DNA of 64,000 bases, taken from contig CAWFXI010000009.1 of NCBI GenBank assembly GCA_963819685.1, positions 1 to 64,000 on the forward strand. Reading direction: 5' to 3'. Under the pieces are notes generated by a model. It did no database searches. It saw only the letters and a program-made list of their open reading frames with translations, and was not told the DNA's origin. Positions 9,612-18,951 of the stretch are shown here, piece by piece. The translations under genes were made by a program, and so were the position numbers. How positions within the stretch are numbered: position 1 is the first letter of the stretch; each line of letters begins with the position of its first letter. This DNA is from CAIUGU01 sp963819685 (GTDB taxonomy: Bacteria; Pseudomonadota; Gammaproteobacteria; Steroidobacterales; Steroidobacteraceae).

Positions 9612-10029
9612 GCAGCGCGGCTTGCGCAGGCTCGACGACAGCGTTTTTCGCGTTAAGCGGGGCGCTGCCCTTTGTCGCGACCGCAGTTATTGGCGAAGGT
9701 ACGCTCGAATCACTGCGATCACTCGAGAGTGGTCCGCGGCCCAGGGTCAAAACACCATTGCCTGCGGACGTCAGGTACAGGTCCGTGCTGCGAAGCATGA
9801 TACTGAGCGCTTCGTGCACTTCGTAGCGCCCCACGACCGCATTCGTGGTCTGCCCCTGGACTGATGCGGCGTCGACCAGGATCTGCAGGCCTGATTGGCG
9901 GCCAAATTCGGGGATCGCGGAAATGGCGGGCTGCGAAGGCAGGTTGAATTGAACCTCTTGCGCATAGGCGGGCGCGGCAGCTATTCCAGTTGCGGCAAGG
10001 CTAACAAGCGCAATCCCCCCGCGGATCAT
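7315..10029 (-). CDS. TonB-dependent receptor with N-terminal STN signalling domain
   Basis: A 904-residue outer-membrane receptor. Order: signal peptide (about 1-24), STN domain (about 27-99, including PEFGRQSGLQILVDA), a low-complexity linker, plug with EVIVTARKR near 141 and the LKGPQALFFGKNSPGG segment, then the 22-strand barrel ending in an aromatic-rich C-terminus. STN domains are found in receptors that signal to a FecIR-type sigma/anti-sigma pair, but no such pair is in this window. ATG 10029 is preferred over a TTG at 10053 because it starts the signal peptide. It converges on the SDR gene. The imported substrate is unknown; the neighbouring catabolic genes suggest a hydrophobic or steroid-like compound. 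Confidence 0.9.
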   Translation of the reverse strand: MIRGGIALVSLAATGIAAAPAYAQEVQFNLPSQPAISAIPEFGRQSGLQILVDAASVQGQTTNAVVGRYEVHEALSIMLRSTDLYLTSAGNGVLTLGRGPLSSDRSDSSVPSPITAVATKGSAPLNAKNAVVEPAQAALQEVIVTARKRYERMQDVPVAMTAFTATDLRRYATGSVTDIANQTPKLVIGAAASPAGLVISLRGIGSAVTTPSVDQQVSINIDNVQMSQSNSLALGLYDLARVEVLKGPQALFFGKNSPGGVLSLVSADPGDHVEWRLRTGYETEAERKSVEGMFSTPLTDTLGLRLVGSFADQDGWFRNVAHEMPGGLGATVKTAIKLKEYFTRGTLVFKAPNGKFDANLKVSYGNQESQSGIQQQVYTCPLGVPQNGLPGAGEANACTFGRNIVQPDFSAAATATLPSFYRDGQPYSEVRQFLTALTMNVGLTPQLTLTSVSGYNDAHSQYTNNYSGGQQEIIVAGGLTTLEQFTQELRLTSAFDSPVNFVVGGFYQDAKLGEDSPNTLGASLMGFLTGNPNAGPALFVYDSFLQYTDAYSAFGQLIWKLSPQWELTGGARYSHETKSETGERLPSAISGFAKAPFVFVPSEVSFDNVSPEVTLSYRPMESLTLYGAYRQGFTSGGFNLSPLSYSTTAPNSNDFKQATVEGGEAGAKGTLADRQVRFELTLYNYTYQNLQLATYDTNKNTVAILNAGKARVRGAEFSAQAGPNQLPGLILRTDVAYNDAEYLSYPNAGCFTGQTQAEGCNVGIVAGVANAQSLSGHRMERAPEWTVNFGGTYEHALSNGMSLRFSADEFYTSGYMAEVEQDPGSLQDSTWKLNAGIVLSGRDGGWELALIGKNLTNELRAISSYGTPFTGFGTGTTGPSLRADLMGTVSDPRTVLVQLTLRGG

Positions 10030-10746
10030 ATGAATATGCGCGCCCCCCACCAATTCTAATTATGCATGCCAATTTCCAATCATGAACGTTGTGTGGGCTC
10101 CTTGAATCTTCACCTACGGATACGTCCCTCACAACTGCCTGGCTCATTGCTGCGCGCAGCAGTCAAATCGGCGCCCTCGTCCCGATGCTAACATGTATCC
10201 GGTCAGGCACGGGTTGGGCAGGGGGCCGTCATGCGCCATTCCGCGCGCACGAGTTCCCTGTTCGAATCGTGCCGGAAACGGGAGCGCGATTGAGAGCGAG
10301 CTCTATCTGTGGGCACCTTCTGTACTTGTCGGATCGATGTTCCTGCGACAAAACGAAATGATTTCGTGCAAATTCTGTGCAGCGAAATGCTCCACGGCAC
10401 TCACCAAGACGCATCGAAACCGCGACGCCAGGTATCGGCAGTGGCCCGGATTCAAGTGGATACAAAGTGCGTGTATGCGCGGTGATGCGCCGCATTGCGC
10501 AGCAGCTCTGATTCATTACCCCTAGGTCGGCGGTTCGACTCTGTCCCTCACCAACACCTCTTCGGCCGCTCTACTGGCCATTTCATCACGCTCCAGAGCG
10601 TCTACCGAACGGTCTGTATCCCAAGGGGCGGAACCCTGTCCTCCCACGGATTTGTCCTTATTCCTTCGCTGGCATACCACGCTACACTCGCGCAGCCACC
10701 TTGTGCTTCGTCGCGGCACTTCGCCAGCAGGGATCGAAGGAATGCC
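10030..10746. other. Non-coding interval upstream of the TBDR and the HAF gene
   Basis: About 700 bp between two divergent genes. No open frame here looks coding. It must hold the promoters of both genes, but no clear -35/-10 pair stands out. It contains the first tRNA-3'-half-like repeat at 10483-10553, and an AAGGA ribosome site precedes ATG 10747. Confidence 0.6.
10483..10553 (+). repeat. tRNA-3'-half-like direct repeat, copy 1
   Basis: This copy shares an identical 19-base start (TGATGCGCCGCATTGCGCA) with 12455-12525, then a segment resembling a tRNA variable loop, T-arm and acceptor end (AGGTCGGCGGTTCGACTC then CCCTCACCA). Identity to the second copy is roughly 85% by eye. The T-stem is imperfect here, and no matching 5' acceptor or D-arm is present, so it is not a functional tRNA. 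Confidence 0.6.
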
Positions 10747-12357
10747 ATGAAATCGCAACCCAAGCTTCACTCTCTGGTTGGAGTCTTGTGCATCTGGGCT
10801 TCTCACTCAGCCAATGCAGCCCCTCCGATCTATCGCGTTATCAAACTCGAGAACTTCTCCGGAGAAACCGCCGGTACGTCGGTCTCGCAGATCAACAATA
10901 ACGGGATTGCTGTTGGCATCGGTACAGGACCAACGCTGTCACCGCTGGACCGTTCCAGGGCGGTGTTCTGGGTGAACGGAGCGCCGACATGGCTTGGCCA
11001 TCTTCCCGAAGAAACTTCACCCTATGTCTATTCCGGTGCAGACGCGATCGGCAATAGCGGCTTCATAGCGGGATGGCTAAATGGCGGATCCGGTGTTCCT
11101 GGTGACACCGAAGGTTTCGCAAGGCTTCCCGGCGGAAGTGGGCTGGTGCCCTTTCCGTTCTTCGTTAGAGGGATCAACGATGGCGACGATGTTGTGGTCA
11201 GCATTGTCTATCCCACGGAGTATGGACGAGTCATCAAGAAGAATGGTTCTGGGTATCTCCTTTGTGACCCACACAATCCACAAAGCCCGAGATACTATGA
11301 ATGTAACGGGAACGGGATAAACAACAAGGGTCAAGTTGTCGGCGTTGCCTATGACTTCAGTGGCGGAAGCAGACCGTTCGTAACGGATGGAACACTATGG
11401 CAATGGCTTCCCAAGGTCAGCGGCATTGAAGGCGAATGGACAGGTATCGCGTGGGACATCAATAACGACGGGACGATTCTGGGAAGTGTTAATGGCATTG
11501 GGGTGATCTGGAAGGAAAACAAGGCGAGCAGGCTTCCGGCGCAATTCAGAAAGATCAATGACTCAGGGGACGCGGTCGGCGCAAGCGGTCTCTACCTTCA
11601 AGGAAACCTATTCAACATCGCCAACCTGGTCGATCCGTCGGATCCCTACTACTCACAGCTGACAGCAATCAACCCAAGCGACATCAACGACCTGGGTTGG
11701 CTGGCAGTCAACGCGGTTGACCGGCGCACTGGAGTTCGCAATGGATACGTTCTGCAGCCCATCGATACACAAGCACTTGCGACCACGATCGGAAAAGTGG
11801 CGATCGATGACATCGTCAATTCCGCGGAAGCTAAAGCCGGCATCACAATCATTGGCCAGGCGGAGCCCCTTGCTGTCGTAACGATCAAGATTGGATCGGT
11901 AACAAAGTTAAGCAATGCCCAAGGCAGTGGTCGCATTGAAGCGTTCTTCACCGCTGAAATGCTGAAGAAGTTGCCGGAAGGAAGTCTCACCCTCACCGCT
12001 TATCAGAAGGACAGGGCCGGCAACCTCTCACCGGTAACCAGTGTCGGTATTGCAAAGGACACCGTTCCTCCTCCTCTCGCGACGATTGATCCCATTACCG
12101 CAGACAATGTACTTACCGCGGCAGAGCGAAAGTACGGCTTCATCGTCACAGGTAGAACTGGATCCGGTCAAGCAGTGGCAGTGAATGTTTCCGGTATCAA
12201 GAAGACGGTCATCGCCTCGGCCAGCGGAACGTGGAGTGCTTTGGTCAGCCAAGGCGACGCTTTGGGCTTGCCAATCGGCAGTGTAAAAGTGCGCGCCACC
12301 GTGACGGACCCAGCGGGGAATGCGTCAATTGCGAGTCGGACCTTTCAGAACACGTAG
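10747..12357 (+). CDS. Secreted HAF-repeat protein with C-terminal Ig-like repeats
   Basis: A 536-residue protein. A signal peptide (cut near SANAAPP) is followed by repeated HAF-type units with the pattern INNNGIAVG / AIGNSGFIAGW / INNKGQVVG / INNDGTILGS, which form beta-propeller-like extracellular domains. The C-terminal part has two Ig-like units of the kind seen in surface adhesins, the second running from PPPLATIDPITADNVLTAAE to DPAGNASIASRTF. No anchoring motif is visible, so it is probably secreted or surface-associated. The longer frame back to 10495 has no signal peptide and is rejected. It sits alone between the two tRNA-like direct repeats and reads away from the TBDR. The function is unknown. 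Confidence 0.75.
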   Translation: MKSQPKLHSLVGVLCIWASHSANAAPPIYRVIKLENFSGETAGTSVSQINNNGIAVGIGTGPTLSPLDRSRAVFWVNGAPTWLGHLPEETSPYVYSGADAIGNSGFIAGWLNGGSGVPGDTEGFARLPGGSGLVPFPFFVRGINDGDDVVVSIVYPTEYGRVIKKNGSGYLLCDPHNPQSPRYYECNGNGINNKGQVVGVAYDFSGGSRPFVTDGTLWQWLPKVSGIEGEWTGIAWDINNDGTILGSVNGIGVIWKENKASRLPAQFRKINDSGDAVGASGLYLQGNLFNIANLVDPSDPYYSQLTAINPSDINDLGWLAVNAVDRRTGVRNGYVLQPIDTQALATTIGKVAIDDIVNSAEAKAGITIIGQAEPLAVVTIKIGSVTKLSNAQGSGRIEAFFTAEMLKKLPEGSLTLTAYQKDRAGNLSPVTSVGIAKDTVPPPLATIDPITADNVLTAAERKYGFIVTGRTGSGQAVAVNVSGIKKTVIASASGTWSALVSQGDALGLPIGSVKVRATVTDPAGNASIASRTFQNT

Positions 12358-12454
12358 ACGTTTCATTGAACGCGCCGCCGCTCGTGCGATGGGAACCGTA
12401 CCGGGTTTGGCAATCGTCTCAAGTTAGCGGGTTACGAATCACGTCAATGCGTCA

Positions 12455-12525
12455 TGATGCGCCGCATTGCGCAACGGCTCTGGCTCACAACCCCCAGGTC
12501 GGCGGTTCGACTCCGCCCCTCACCA
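12455..12525 (+). repeat. tRNA-3'-half-like direct repeat, copy 2
   Basis: Second copy of the element at 10483-10553. Here the T-arm pairs perfectly (GGCGG TTCGACT CCGCC) and is followed by CCTCACC-A-CCA, so the acceptor 3' strand, discriminator and encoded CCA would all fit. A CTCACAA stretch could be an anticodon loop. The matching 5' strand GGTGAGG is absent, so this looks like a tRNA gene remnant or an attachment-site-like duplication. Confidence 0.6.
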
Positions 12526-12631
12526 CCACTTCTTCCGGTGCCGTTCCCGGTTTCTGCTGTCGATTGAATTCACATCGACTGTGATCTAGGCTCGCTCAAG
12601 CGCCAAACCCCGCGCAGCCGGAAGGTGAGTC

Positions 12632-13117
12632 ATGAGCATCGTCAAACTGCAGGTCAACGGCGCAAGTCACGAAGTCGATGTAGATCCGTCGACGCCGCTT
12701 CTCTACGTGCTGCGCAACGATCTCGACTTGCACGGACCCCGCTTCGGCTGTGGACTTGGCCAGTGCGCTGTGTGCACCGTCATCATCGACGGCGCGGCCG
12801 TACGATCGTGCCTGCTGCCCGTATCGTCGGTGAAGGGTGAAATCACCACGCTCGAAGGTCTTGCGAAGAACGGCAAGCTGCATCCGTTGCAGCAGGCCTG
12901 GATCGACGAGCAGGCGCCGCAGTGCGGCTATTGCCAGAACGGCCAGATCATGACTGCCAAGGTGCTCCTCGATCGGAATCCGAACCCGACCGATGCCGAA
13001 ATCCGTGCGGGGATGGAGGGCGCGCTGTGCAGGTGCATGACCTATTACCGGATTCACGCGGCGATCAAGCGCGTGGTGCGCGGTACGGCGGCCACTGCGG
13101 TGGAGACCGTCAAATGA
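12632..13117 (+). CDS. (2Fe-2S) small subunit of an IorAB-type molybdenum hydroxylase
   Basis: A 161-residue iron-sulfur subunit of the xanthine dehydrogenase/isoquinoline 1-oxidoreductase family. The plant-ferredoxin cluster ligands are in FGCGLGQCAVCTV plus a following Cys (VRSCLL). The second cluster ligands are in QCGYCQNGQIM and LCRCMTY. Length is typical for IorA-like proteins. It is cytoplasmic by itself and is probably co-exported with the Tat-bearing large subunit. ATG 12632 follows AAGGTG at short distance. Its stop overlaps the large-subunit ATG (ATGA at 13114), a standard coupled arrangement. Confidence 0.9.
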   Translation: MSIVKLQVNGASHEVDVDPSTPLLYVLRNDLDLHGPRFGCGLGQCAVCTVIIDGAAVRSCLLPVSSVKGEITTLEGLAKNGKLHPLQQAWIDEQAPQCGYCQNGQIMTAKVLLDRNPNPTDAEIRAGMEGALCRCMTYYRIHAAIKRVVRGTAATAVETVK

Positions 13118-15490
13118 GCGCTTCTCTGCAAGCTACCGAAAGCGGTCGAGGACGCGCTCCTCGAATCGAATCCATCGACTTCGCGCCGGAATTTCCTCAA
13201 GTCCTCAGGCGCCCTGGTTGTCAGCCTGAGCGTCAGTACACTTCCCGGCGCCAGTGCGCTTGCGGCGGCAGTGGGAGCTGCGCCCGGCCCGTATGTCGAT
13301 CCCGACTTCAGGCAACTCGACACCTGGATCGTGATTCATCCTGACAACACGGCAACTTTTTTCGTCGGCAAGACCGATGGCGGCCAGGGCACAGGCACGG
13401 CATTCCGGCAGATGATGTGCGACGAGCTCGACATTGCATACGACAAGACCAGTCTCGTCATGGGTTGCACCGACATCACCCCGGACCAGGGCGGTTCCGG
13501 CGGTTCCGATGCCATCGAGCGCGACGGCTGGCCGGTGCGCAGGGTTGCCGCCGAAGCGCGACGAACATTGCTGGAGCTTGCCGGCCAGCGTTTCGGCGTG
13601 CCTGTCGAACAGCTCGTTGCAACCAATGCGACGATTGCCCTCAAGTCTGATCCCGCGAAGCAGGTGACCTACGCCGAACTGATCGGCGGGAAGCGCTTCA
13701 ACGTTGCGCTCACCGGCAGCAACGTGGATGCGACGACCGGCGTCGCCAAAGTGAAGCCCGTCAATGAGCTGAGCATTGTCGGCAAACCCATGAAGCGCTA
13801 CGACATTCCCGCGAAGGTTGACGGGTCATTGAAGTGGGCAGTGGACATGAAGCTGCCCGGTATGGTCCATGCGCGCAACGTCAGGCCGCCGTTCGCGGGT
13901 GCGTCTCTACAACGTATCGATGAATCATCGGTCGCCAATATTCCCGGCTTCATCCGCGTCGTCAGTCGCGGCAACTATGTGGCGGTGATCTGCGAGCGTG
14001 AGGAGCAGGCCATCAACGCCGCCCGGCAGCTGAAAGCGGAATGGAAAAAGCCGGCGACCGCGCCATTCCCGGCGTCGGGCGAGCTGTTCAATTACATGCG
14101 CAGCGCGACGGTCACCTCCAGAAGCGAGCCGGAGATTATTGGCAACCCGGACGCGGCGTTCGCCGGCGCCAAGCGGGTGGTCGAGGCCGAGTACGAAGTT
14201 CCTTTTCAGGGACACACGGCGATTGGTCCCGCGTTCGCGCTCGCGGATCCTGCCAACGGCCAGATGACGATCTACTCCAACGACATGAAAGCGTACGGCC
14301 TGCGCAACGGCGTCGCGAAGTTCCTTGATATGCCCCGTGAGCAAGTGCGGGTGATCTACATGGATGGGCCGCAGGTGTACGGTCGTACGGCGGCCGACGA
14401 CGCCGGCTTCGAGGCTGCGTTTCTGGCCCGCGAAGTGGGCCGCCCGGTCCGCTTGCAGTGGATGCGCGACGAGGAGACGGCGTGGGACACCAAGGGCCCG
14501 CCCTACGTCTTCAAACTGCGCGGTGGGCTCGATGCCACGGGCAAGGTGGTGGCGCTTGAGTACGATGCCTGCGCTGCTGACTACAACCACCTCGGATACA
14601 ACGTGCCCGAGACCGTCTTGATTGCGCAACTCATGGGCCAGCGACCCGCACCGGCCAAAGGCGACGCCGAGACGCCGTCAGTGATGTATGCCATTCCGAA
14701 CCAGCGCATGACGGCGCGCGTCGTTGGCCTGCCGATGATCTGGGAGACGCCGCTGCGGACGGGCAACCTGCGTGACCCCAACGGGCCGCAGGTCACCTTC
14801 GCCTTCGAGTCGTTTATTGACGAGCTTGCTGCGGCGGCCAAGGCTGATCCCGTGCAGTTCCGCCTCGACATGCTGGAGGGCAGTACGGAGGATGACGTGT
14901 TTCGCCGCGCACGCTCCCTCGCTGTGGTCAACGCAGCCGCGAAAGCCTACGGTTGGGACACTCGACCGTCACCGAAACCCCGTAGCGGGAAGGGGGACTC
15001 ACTCTCGGGACGAGGCATCTCGTACACCTACCGCAACAATACCGTCGTCGCCACCATCGCCGAGGTCGAGGTCAACGCCCAAACCGGACGCGTCTGGGTC
15101 AAACGGCTGGTATGCGCCCACGACTGTGGCTTGACCATCAATCCCGAAGGCCTGCATCACACCATCGAGTGCGGCATGCTGCACGGCCTGAGTCGCGCGC
15201 TCTGGGAAGAAGTCCAATTCGATACTGAAAAGGTTACCAGCGTAAATTGGGGCTCACACCCCAGCCTGCGACATTCGGACACACCGGAGAGCATCGACGT
15301 GGTGCTCGTCAACGGTGATCCCAATCCTGGCCGTTCCGATCTGGCTCCCTACGGCGCGGGCGAATGCAGCCACAAGCCGATGATTGCGGCGGTTGCCAAC
15401 GCCATCCACGATGCGACCGGTGTTCGGATGCGTCGACCCCCGTTCCGCAAGGAACGCGTACTTGCGGCGCTTAAGGCGGCAGGGGTGTAA
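13114..15490 (+). CDS. Molybdopterin large subunit of an IorAB-type oxidoreductase, N-terminal frameshift
   Basis: The main frame encodes a molybdenum-cofactor-binding subunit (about 739 residues visible from 13271) with the family motifs GKTDGGQGTGTAF, QGGSGGSDAI and the C-terminal GAGECSHKP holding the catalytic Glu. Upstream, this frame also encodes a Tat signal (RRNFLKSSGALVVSLSVS) but has no start codon. The expected ATG at 13114, overlapping the small subunit, is one frame off. The length 2377 bp fits one extra base between 13114 and about 13180. The substrate is unknown: N-heterocycles or aldehydes by family. No cofactor maturation gene is adjacent. Confidence 0.85.
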
Positions 15491-15546
15491 GCAGGCCACG
15501 ATGTCCCGGTGATCTTTGCCCCGCAACGCCACCAGACAAGGTCATT

Positions 15547-16182
15547 TCAACTGCCGTCGCCGGCCTGCGATCGCGAGGCGAAATCGACGGGGGGCGCCAG
15601 GATGAACATGACGCGTGACTTGCGCGCGCTGGTGTTGGCAAAACTATGGGGCCGGTCGTACGAAAAGGCGAACGAGTCACCTGCATCGATATGGTAGGGC
15701 TTGCCGTCGACCGTCAGCTTGAGCTTTCCCTCCAGGACGAAGCCGAGCAGATCCCCCGGGCCATGCGCCATCGGCTCCTCAGACCGGGCGCCCGGCGCCA
15801 ACTCCACGATGCTGGCTTCTACGCGGTGTTCCGCCCTTGCCGGCAGTAGCCTTGTCCATTCCATGCCGGTGGTGTGGTACATCGGATGGCGACCTGCCTT
15901 GGTGACGAGCGCCTGCGAGGCTTTACGGCTTTGCAGCAATGTCGTGACATCCATGCGCAGCGCCTGGCAGATCTGATACAGCATGCTGAAGGACGGTGTC
16001 GCTTTCCGGTTTTCAATCTTCGACAGGGCGCTGGCGGAGCAGCCGACGATTTCCGCCAATTCGTCGAGAGTGAGATGGCGAATCCGCCGCGCTTTTTTCA
16101 GGGTGGGACCGAACGAGTCTTTCACGCCGCCGGGGAATGGCTCTCCGACTGCCGTGGAAACTTTCTTTGTGGCCTTAGACAT
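15547..16182 (-). CDS. XRE-family regulator with C-terminal cupin domain
   Basis: A 211-residue regulator. A helix-turn-helix (about residues 30-85; LTLDELAEIVGCSASALSKIENRKATPS) is followed by a cupin barrel (EEPMAHGPGDLLGFVLEGKL ... IDAGDSFAFSYDRPHSF). This architecture is common for regulators of amino acid, polyamine or sulfur metabolism that sense a small ligand in the cupin. ATG 16182 was chosen as the start of the conserved region; an upstream in-frame codon at 16242 adds 20 poorly conserved residues. It is divergent from the TBDR-sulfatase pair across about 237 bp, so it may control that pair (inference). It converges with the molybdenum hydroxylase. Confidence 0.85.
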   Translation of the reverse strand: MSKATKKVSTAVGEPFPGGVKDSFGPTLKKARRIRHLTLDELAEIVGCSASALSKIENRKATPSFSMLYQICQALRMDVTTLLQSRKASQALVTKAGRHPMYHTTGMEWTRLLPARAEHRVEASIVELAPGARSEEPMAHGPGDLLGFVLEGKLKLTVDGKPYHIDAGDSFAFSYDRPHSFANTSARKSRVMFILAPPVDFASRSQAGDGS

Positions 16183-16419
16183 GGTCCAACCCCAATTCGA
16201 TGGCAAGGTGTCCGGGAGACCTTGATTGCGGCACTGCCGCAATTGAATCGCACGGCACCGAGTGGCAGAGATTCTAGAACACTAATCAAAAAAACTTGAA
16301 TTGGGCACGTGATTGGACGAATGTATAGCTGCAGCGGGGACATGTCGCTCGAAAAAGCGGGCCGCTGATCGTTGATAACCAGCCCCATAGAGGGCTCAAC
16401 AAAAATGGGGGTATGCGCG

Positions 16420-18861
16420 ATGAGTTTCCAATCTCGTGGTCGGTCTGCGGCGTTGAGTGCTGCAATCAGTGTCATTCTCGGATCGCAGGCAATGGCCGCT
16501 GCTCCGGGCAGTAGCAGCGGACTCCAGGAAATCATCGTCACGGCCCAGCGCGCCGAAACGAACCTGCAACAGACGCCCATCTCGGTTGCCGCCGTCAGCG
16601 GTGAGCTTCTGGCGCAACAGGGCGCCTCCACGCTGATGGATCTCCAGACTTTCATTCCGAACCTGCAGGTGGGCACCACGACACTGCAGGGTGCAGGCAA
16701 TGGTCGCTTTGCGATTCGCGGCATCGGCCAGGAAGCCGGCACCGGCGCAGCGGTCGGCCTGTATATCGATGAAGTTTTTTATCCCACCGGTGCAGGCAAC
16801 ATGATGGGGCTGTTCGATGTAGACCGCATTGAAGTGCTGCGCGGACCACAGGGCACGCTGTTCGGCCGCAACACGATCGGCGGCGCGATCCAGTACATCA
16901 CGGTGAAACCCGGCAAGGAATTCGGCGGGTATGTCGAGGGGACGGGCGGCAATTACGGACGCGCGGATTTCAACGGCGCGCTGAACATCCCGTTGGGCGA
17001 CACTCTCGCGGCACGCGTCGCGGTCGGTTACAACTCGCGCGACGGATTCGTGCGTGACAACCTGCAGGGAATCGATCGGGGTGAAGACGAGCGCAAGGCG
17101 GGTCGCGTTGCGTTGCGCTGGACTCCTTCCAGCAGCCTGACCGTCGACGTAAAGGGTGAGTGGCTTTCCACTGAGAATAATGGCCGTGCAGCGACGATCC
17201 ACGGATATGACGGCTCCTTGTTTCCGAACGGCCAGAATGATGGCGCCCAGTTCGTCATCCTGGGGCGCATACTTTCTCCGACGCCAAACAACGTCCACCT
17301 GTGTCCAGCCATTGGCGCCCCTCCCTCCCCGGGCGGGGCCTGTCTGAATGCCGAGTCGCCGGGCGACTTCACAGCGGTCGGCAGCGATGCGCAGGATTTT
17401 TCCGAGCTGGATTACACCGCAGGCTCCCTGGTCATCAACTGGGAGTTAAGCGACGCTGTCGCGATCAAGTCGATCACGGGCTACAGTCTCACGGAGGGCA
17501 ATACCGGCCTCGATTACGATTCGACACCCTTGAGCCTGTTCAGCGGCCTCGGCCCCAAGAACGACACGACGGCGCTCTCGGAGGAGCTGCAGCTGCGCCT
17601 GAACCTCGTGAACAACCGCCTGCACTGGACCACCGGGTTGTTTTACTTCGATCAGGACCTTGAGGCACTGACTGCCTTTGCGTTCGGCACCGCCAAGCCC
17701 GATCCTGCGCTCGCCACCGGCAACAAGAATGGCCTGGAATCCAAGGCCATTTTCTCGCAGGCGACCTTCGACTTCACCGATCGTCTGTCGGGCATAGTGG
17801 GAGTGCGCTACAGCGAGGAAGACGTCTCTTCGCGGACGCTGAGCGCTCAAGGGGCTCTCGGTCCGGAATTCAGTAGCAACTTTGACGATACGTCCCCGCA
17901 AGTCGGTCTGCAGTTCCAGGCCACCGACGATCAGATGTACTACGTCAACGCGGCCAAGGGTTTTCGCGCGGGTGGTTTCGGCACGAATCCCGGGTTCGTC
18001 AACGGCGTCAAGTCATTCGATCCGGAAGAGGCCTGGACCTATGAGGTGGGCGCGCGCCTGGAGTTCCTGGACCGCCGCCTGAGAGTCAACCCGACCGTGT
18101 TCTTCACGGATTGGACAGGCCTCCAGCTGAATACGCTGATTACGGTTCCGGAGCCTGGCGCGTCGTGCCCGCCTGGCCCCAGCCAGAATTGTCCTGGTGT
18201 GGGCACGGTGCCCCAGAACGTGGGTGATGCGGAGATCAAGGGCCTGGAACTTGAAATCCTGTTCCAGGCGACGGAGCGGCTGACACTGCAGGGGTCGTTC
18301 GGCTACCTGGACAGCAAGTACACCAATGTCACCTCGCCAACTGCCCAGGTCTATCCGGCCTCCACTGGTGGATTCTTTGGTGGATCGGTGATTGTACCCA
18401 ACCTGTGCGATGGCAATGGGGATCCCACGCTGGTGCAGCTGAACCCGACGCGACCCCCGGCACAGCTGGCTCCGTTGGCTGCGCAATATGAGTGCCAGGG
18501 CGGCAGCGATCTGATGTATGCCCCTGAGATCAAATTCTCGGTGGGCGCCAAGTACGCGTTCCCACTGTCTGGCGGTGCGGAAATCGTCACCAGCGCGGAT
18601 TACGGCTGGACCGACGAGCAGCGCAGCCAGGTAATCAACCTCGGCCAGACGCCGCTACCGAGCTATGGCTTGCTGAACGCCCGCGTGCAGTACAACGCAC
18701 CTGACAATCGCTGGAGCCTGGCCGTCTTCGGGACGAACCTGACCGATGAGTATTACTATTACGGCTCTACGGACTTCGCCAGTGGCTATACACCGGGTAC
18801 AACCGTGTTTGATCCGGCCCGTCCGGTCGAATATGGCGCAACGTTGCATTTCAACTTCTAA
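16420..18861 (+). CDS. TonB-dependent receptor
   Basis: An 813-residue outer-membrane receptor. The signal peptide ends near QAMAAAP, the TonB box is EIIVTAQRAE, the plug contains IRGIGQEAGTGAAVGLYIDEV and VLRGPQGTLFGRNTIGGAI, and the barrel ends in GATLHFNF with a terminal Phe typical of BamA recognition. There is no STN domain. ATG 16420 has a GGGGG ribosome site at a proper distance; ATG 16405 is an alternative. A secreted sulfatase follows 90 bp downstream, so the pair may capture and desulfate a sulfated ligand. The substrate is unknown. Confidence 0.9.
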   Translation: MSFQSRGRSAALSAAISVILGSQAMAAAPGSSSGLQEIIVTAQRAETNLQQTPISVAAVSGELLAQQGASTLMDLQTFIPNLQVGTTTLQGAGNGRFAIRGIGQEAGTGAAVGLYIDEVFYPTGAGNMMGLFDVDRIEVLRGPQGTLFGRNTIGGAIQYITVKPGKEFGGYVEGTGGNYGRADFNGALNIPLGDTLAARVAVGYNSRDGFVRDNLQGIDRGEDERKAGRVALRWTPSSSLTVDVKGEWLSTENNGRAATIHGYDGSLFPNGQNDGAQFVILGRILSPTPNNVHLCPAIGAPPSPGGACLNAESPGDFTAVGSDAQDFSELDYTAGSLVINWELSDAVAIKSITGYSLTEGNTGLDYDSTPLSLFSGLGPKNDTTALSEELQLRLNLVNNRLHWTTGLFYFDQDLEALTAFAFGTAKPDPALATGNKNGLESKAIFSQATFDFTDRLSGIVGVRYSEEDVSSRTLSAQGALGPEFSSNFDDTSPQVGLQFQATDDQMYYVNAAKGFRAGGFGTNPGFVNGVKSFDPEEAWTYEVGARLEFLDRRLRVNPTVFFTDWTGLQLNTLITVPEPGASCPPGPSQNCPGVGTVPQNVGDAEIKGLELEILFQATERLTLQGSFGYLDSKYTNVTSPTAQVYPASTGGFFGGSVIVPNLCDGNGDPTLVQLNPTRPPAQLAPLAAQYECQGGSDLMYAPEIKFSVGAKYAFPLSGGAEIVTSADYGWTDEQRSQVINLGQTPLPSYGLLNARVQYNAPDNRWSLAVFGTNLTDEYYYYGSTDFASGYTPGTTVFDPARPVEYGATLHFNF

Positions 18862-18951
18862 TCGCTCTCATTGACCTGCACCGGCCGGGGGATCGGAGAC
18901 GATCTCCCGGCCGTTTTCGGCAAGAGGGTGGCGTCGCCCACGCGGAGAAGC

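Noticed and set aside
9214..9864. Plus-strand open frame inside the intact TBDR
   Set aside because: Its sequence has no family features and lies antisense to a strongly conserved receptor; it is a GC-rich shadow frame.
12455..12528. Functional tRNA gene
   Set aside because: The T-arm and CCA end fit, but the 5' acceptor strand GGTGAGG and a proper D-arm are absent, and the anticodon stem pairs poorly.
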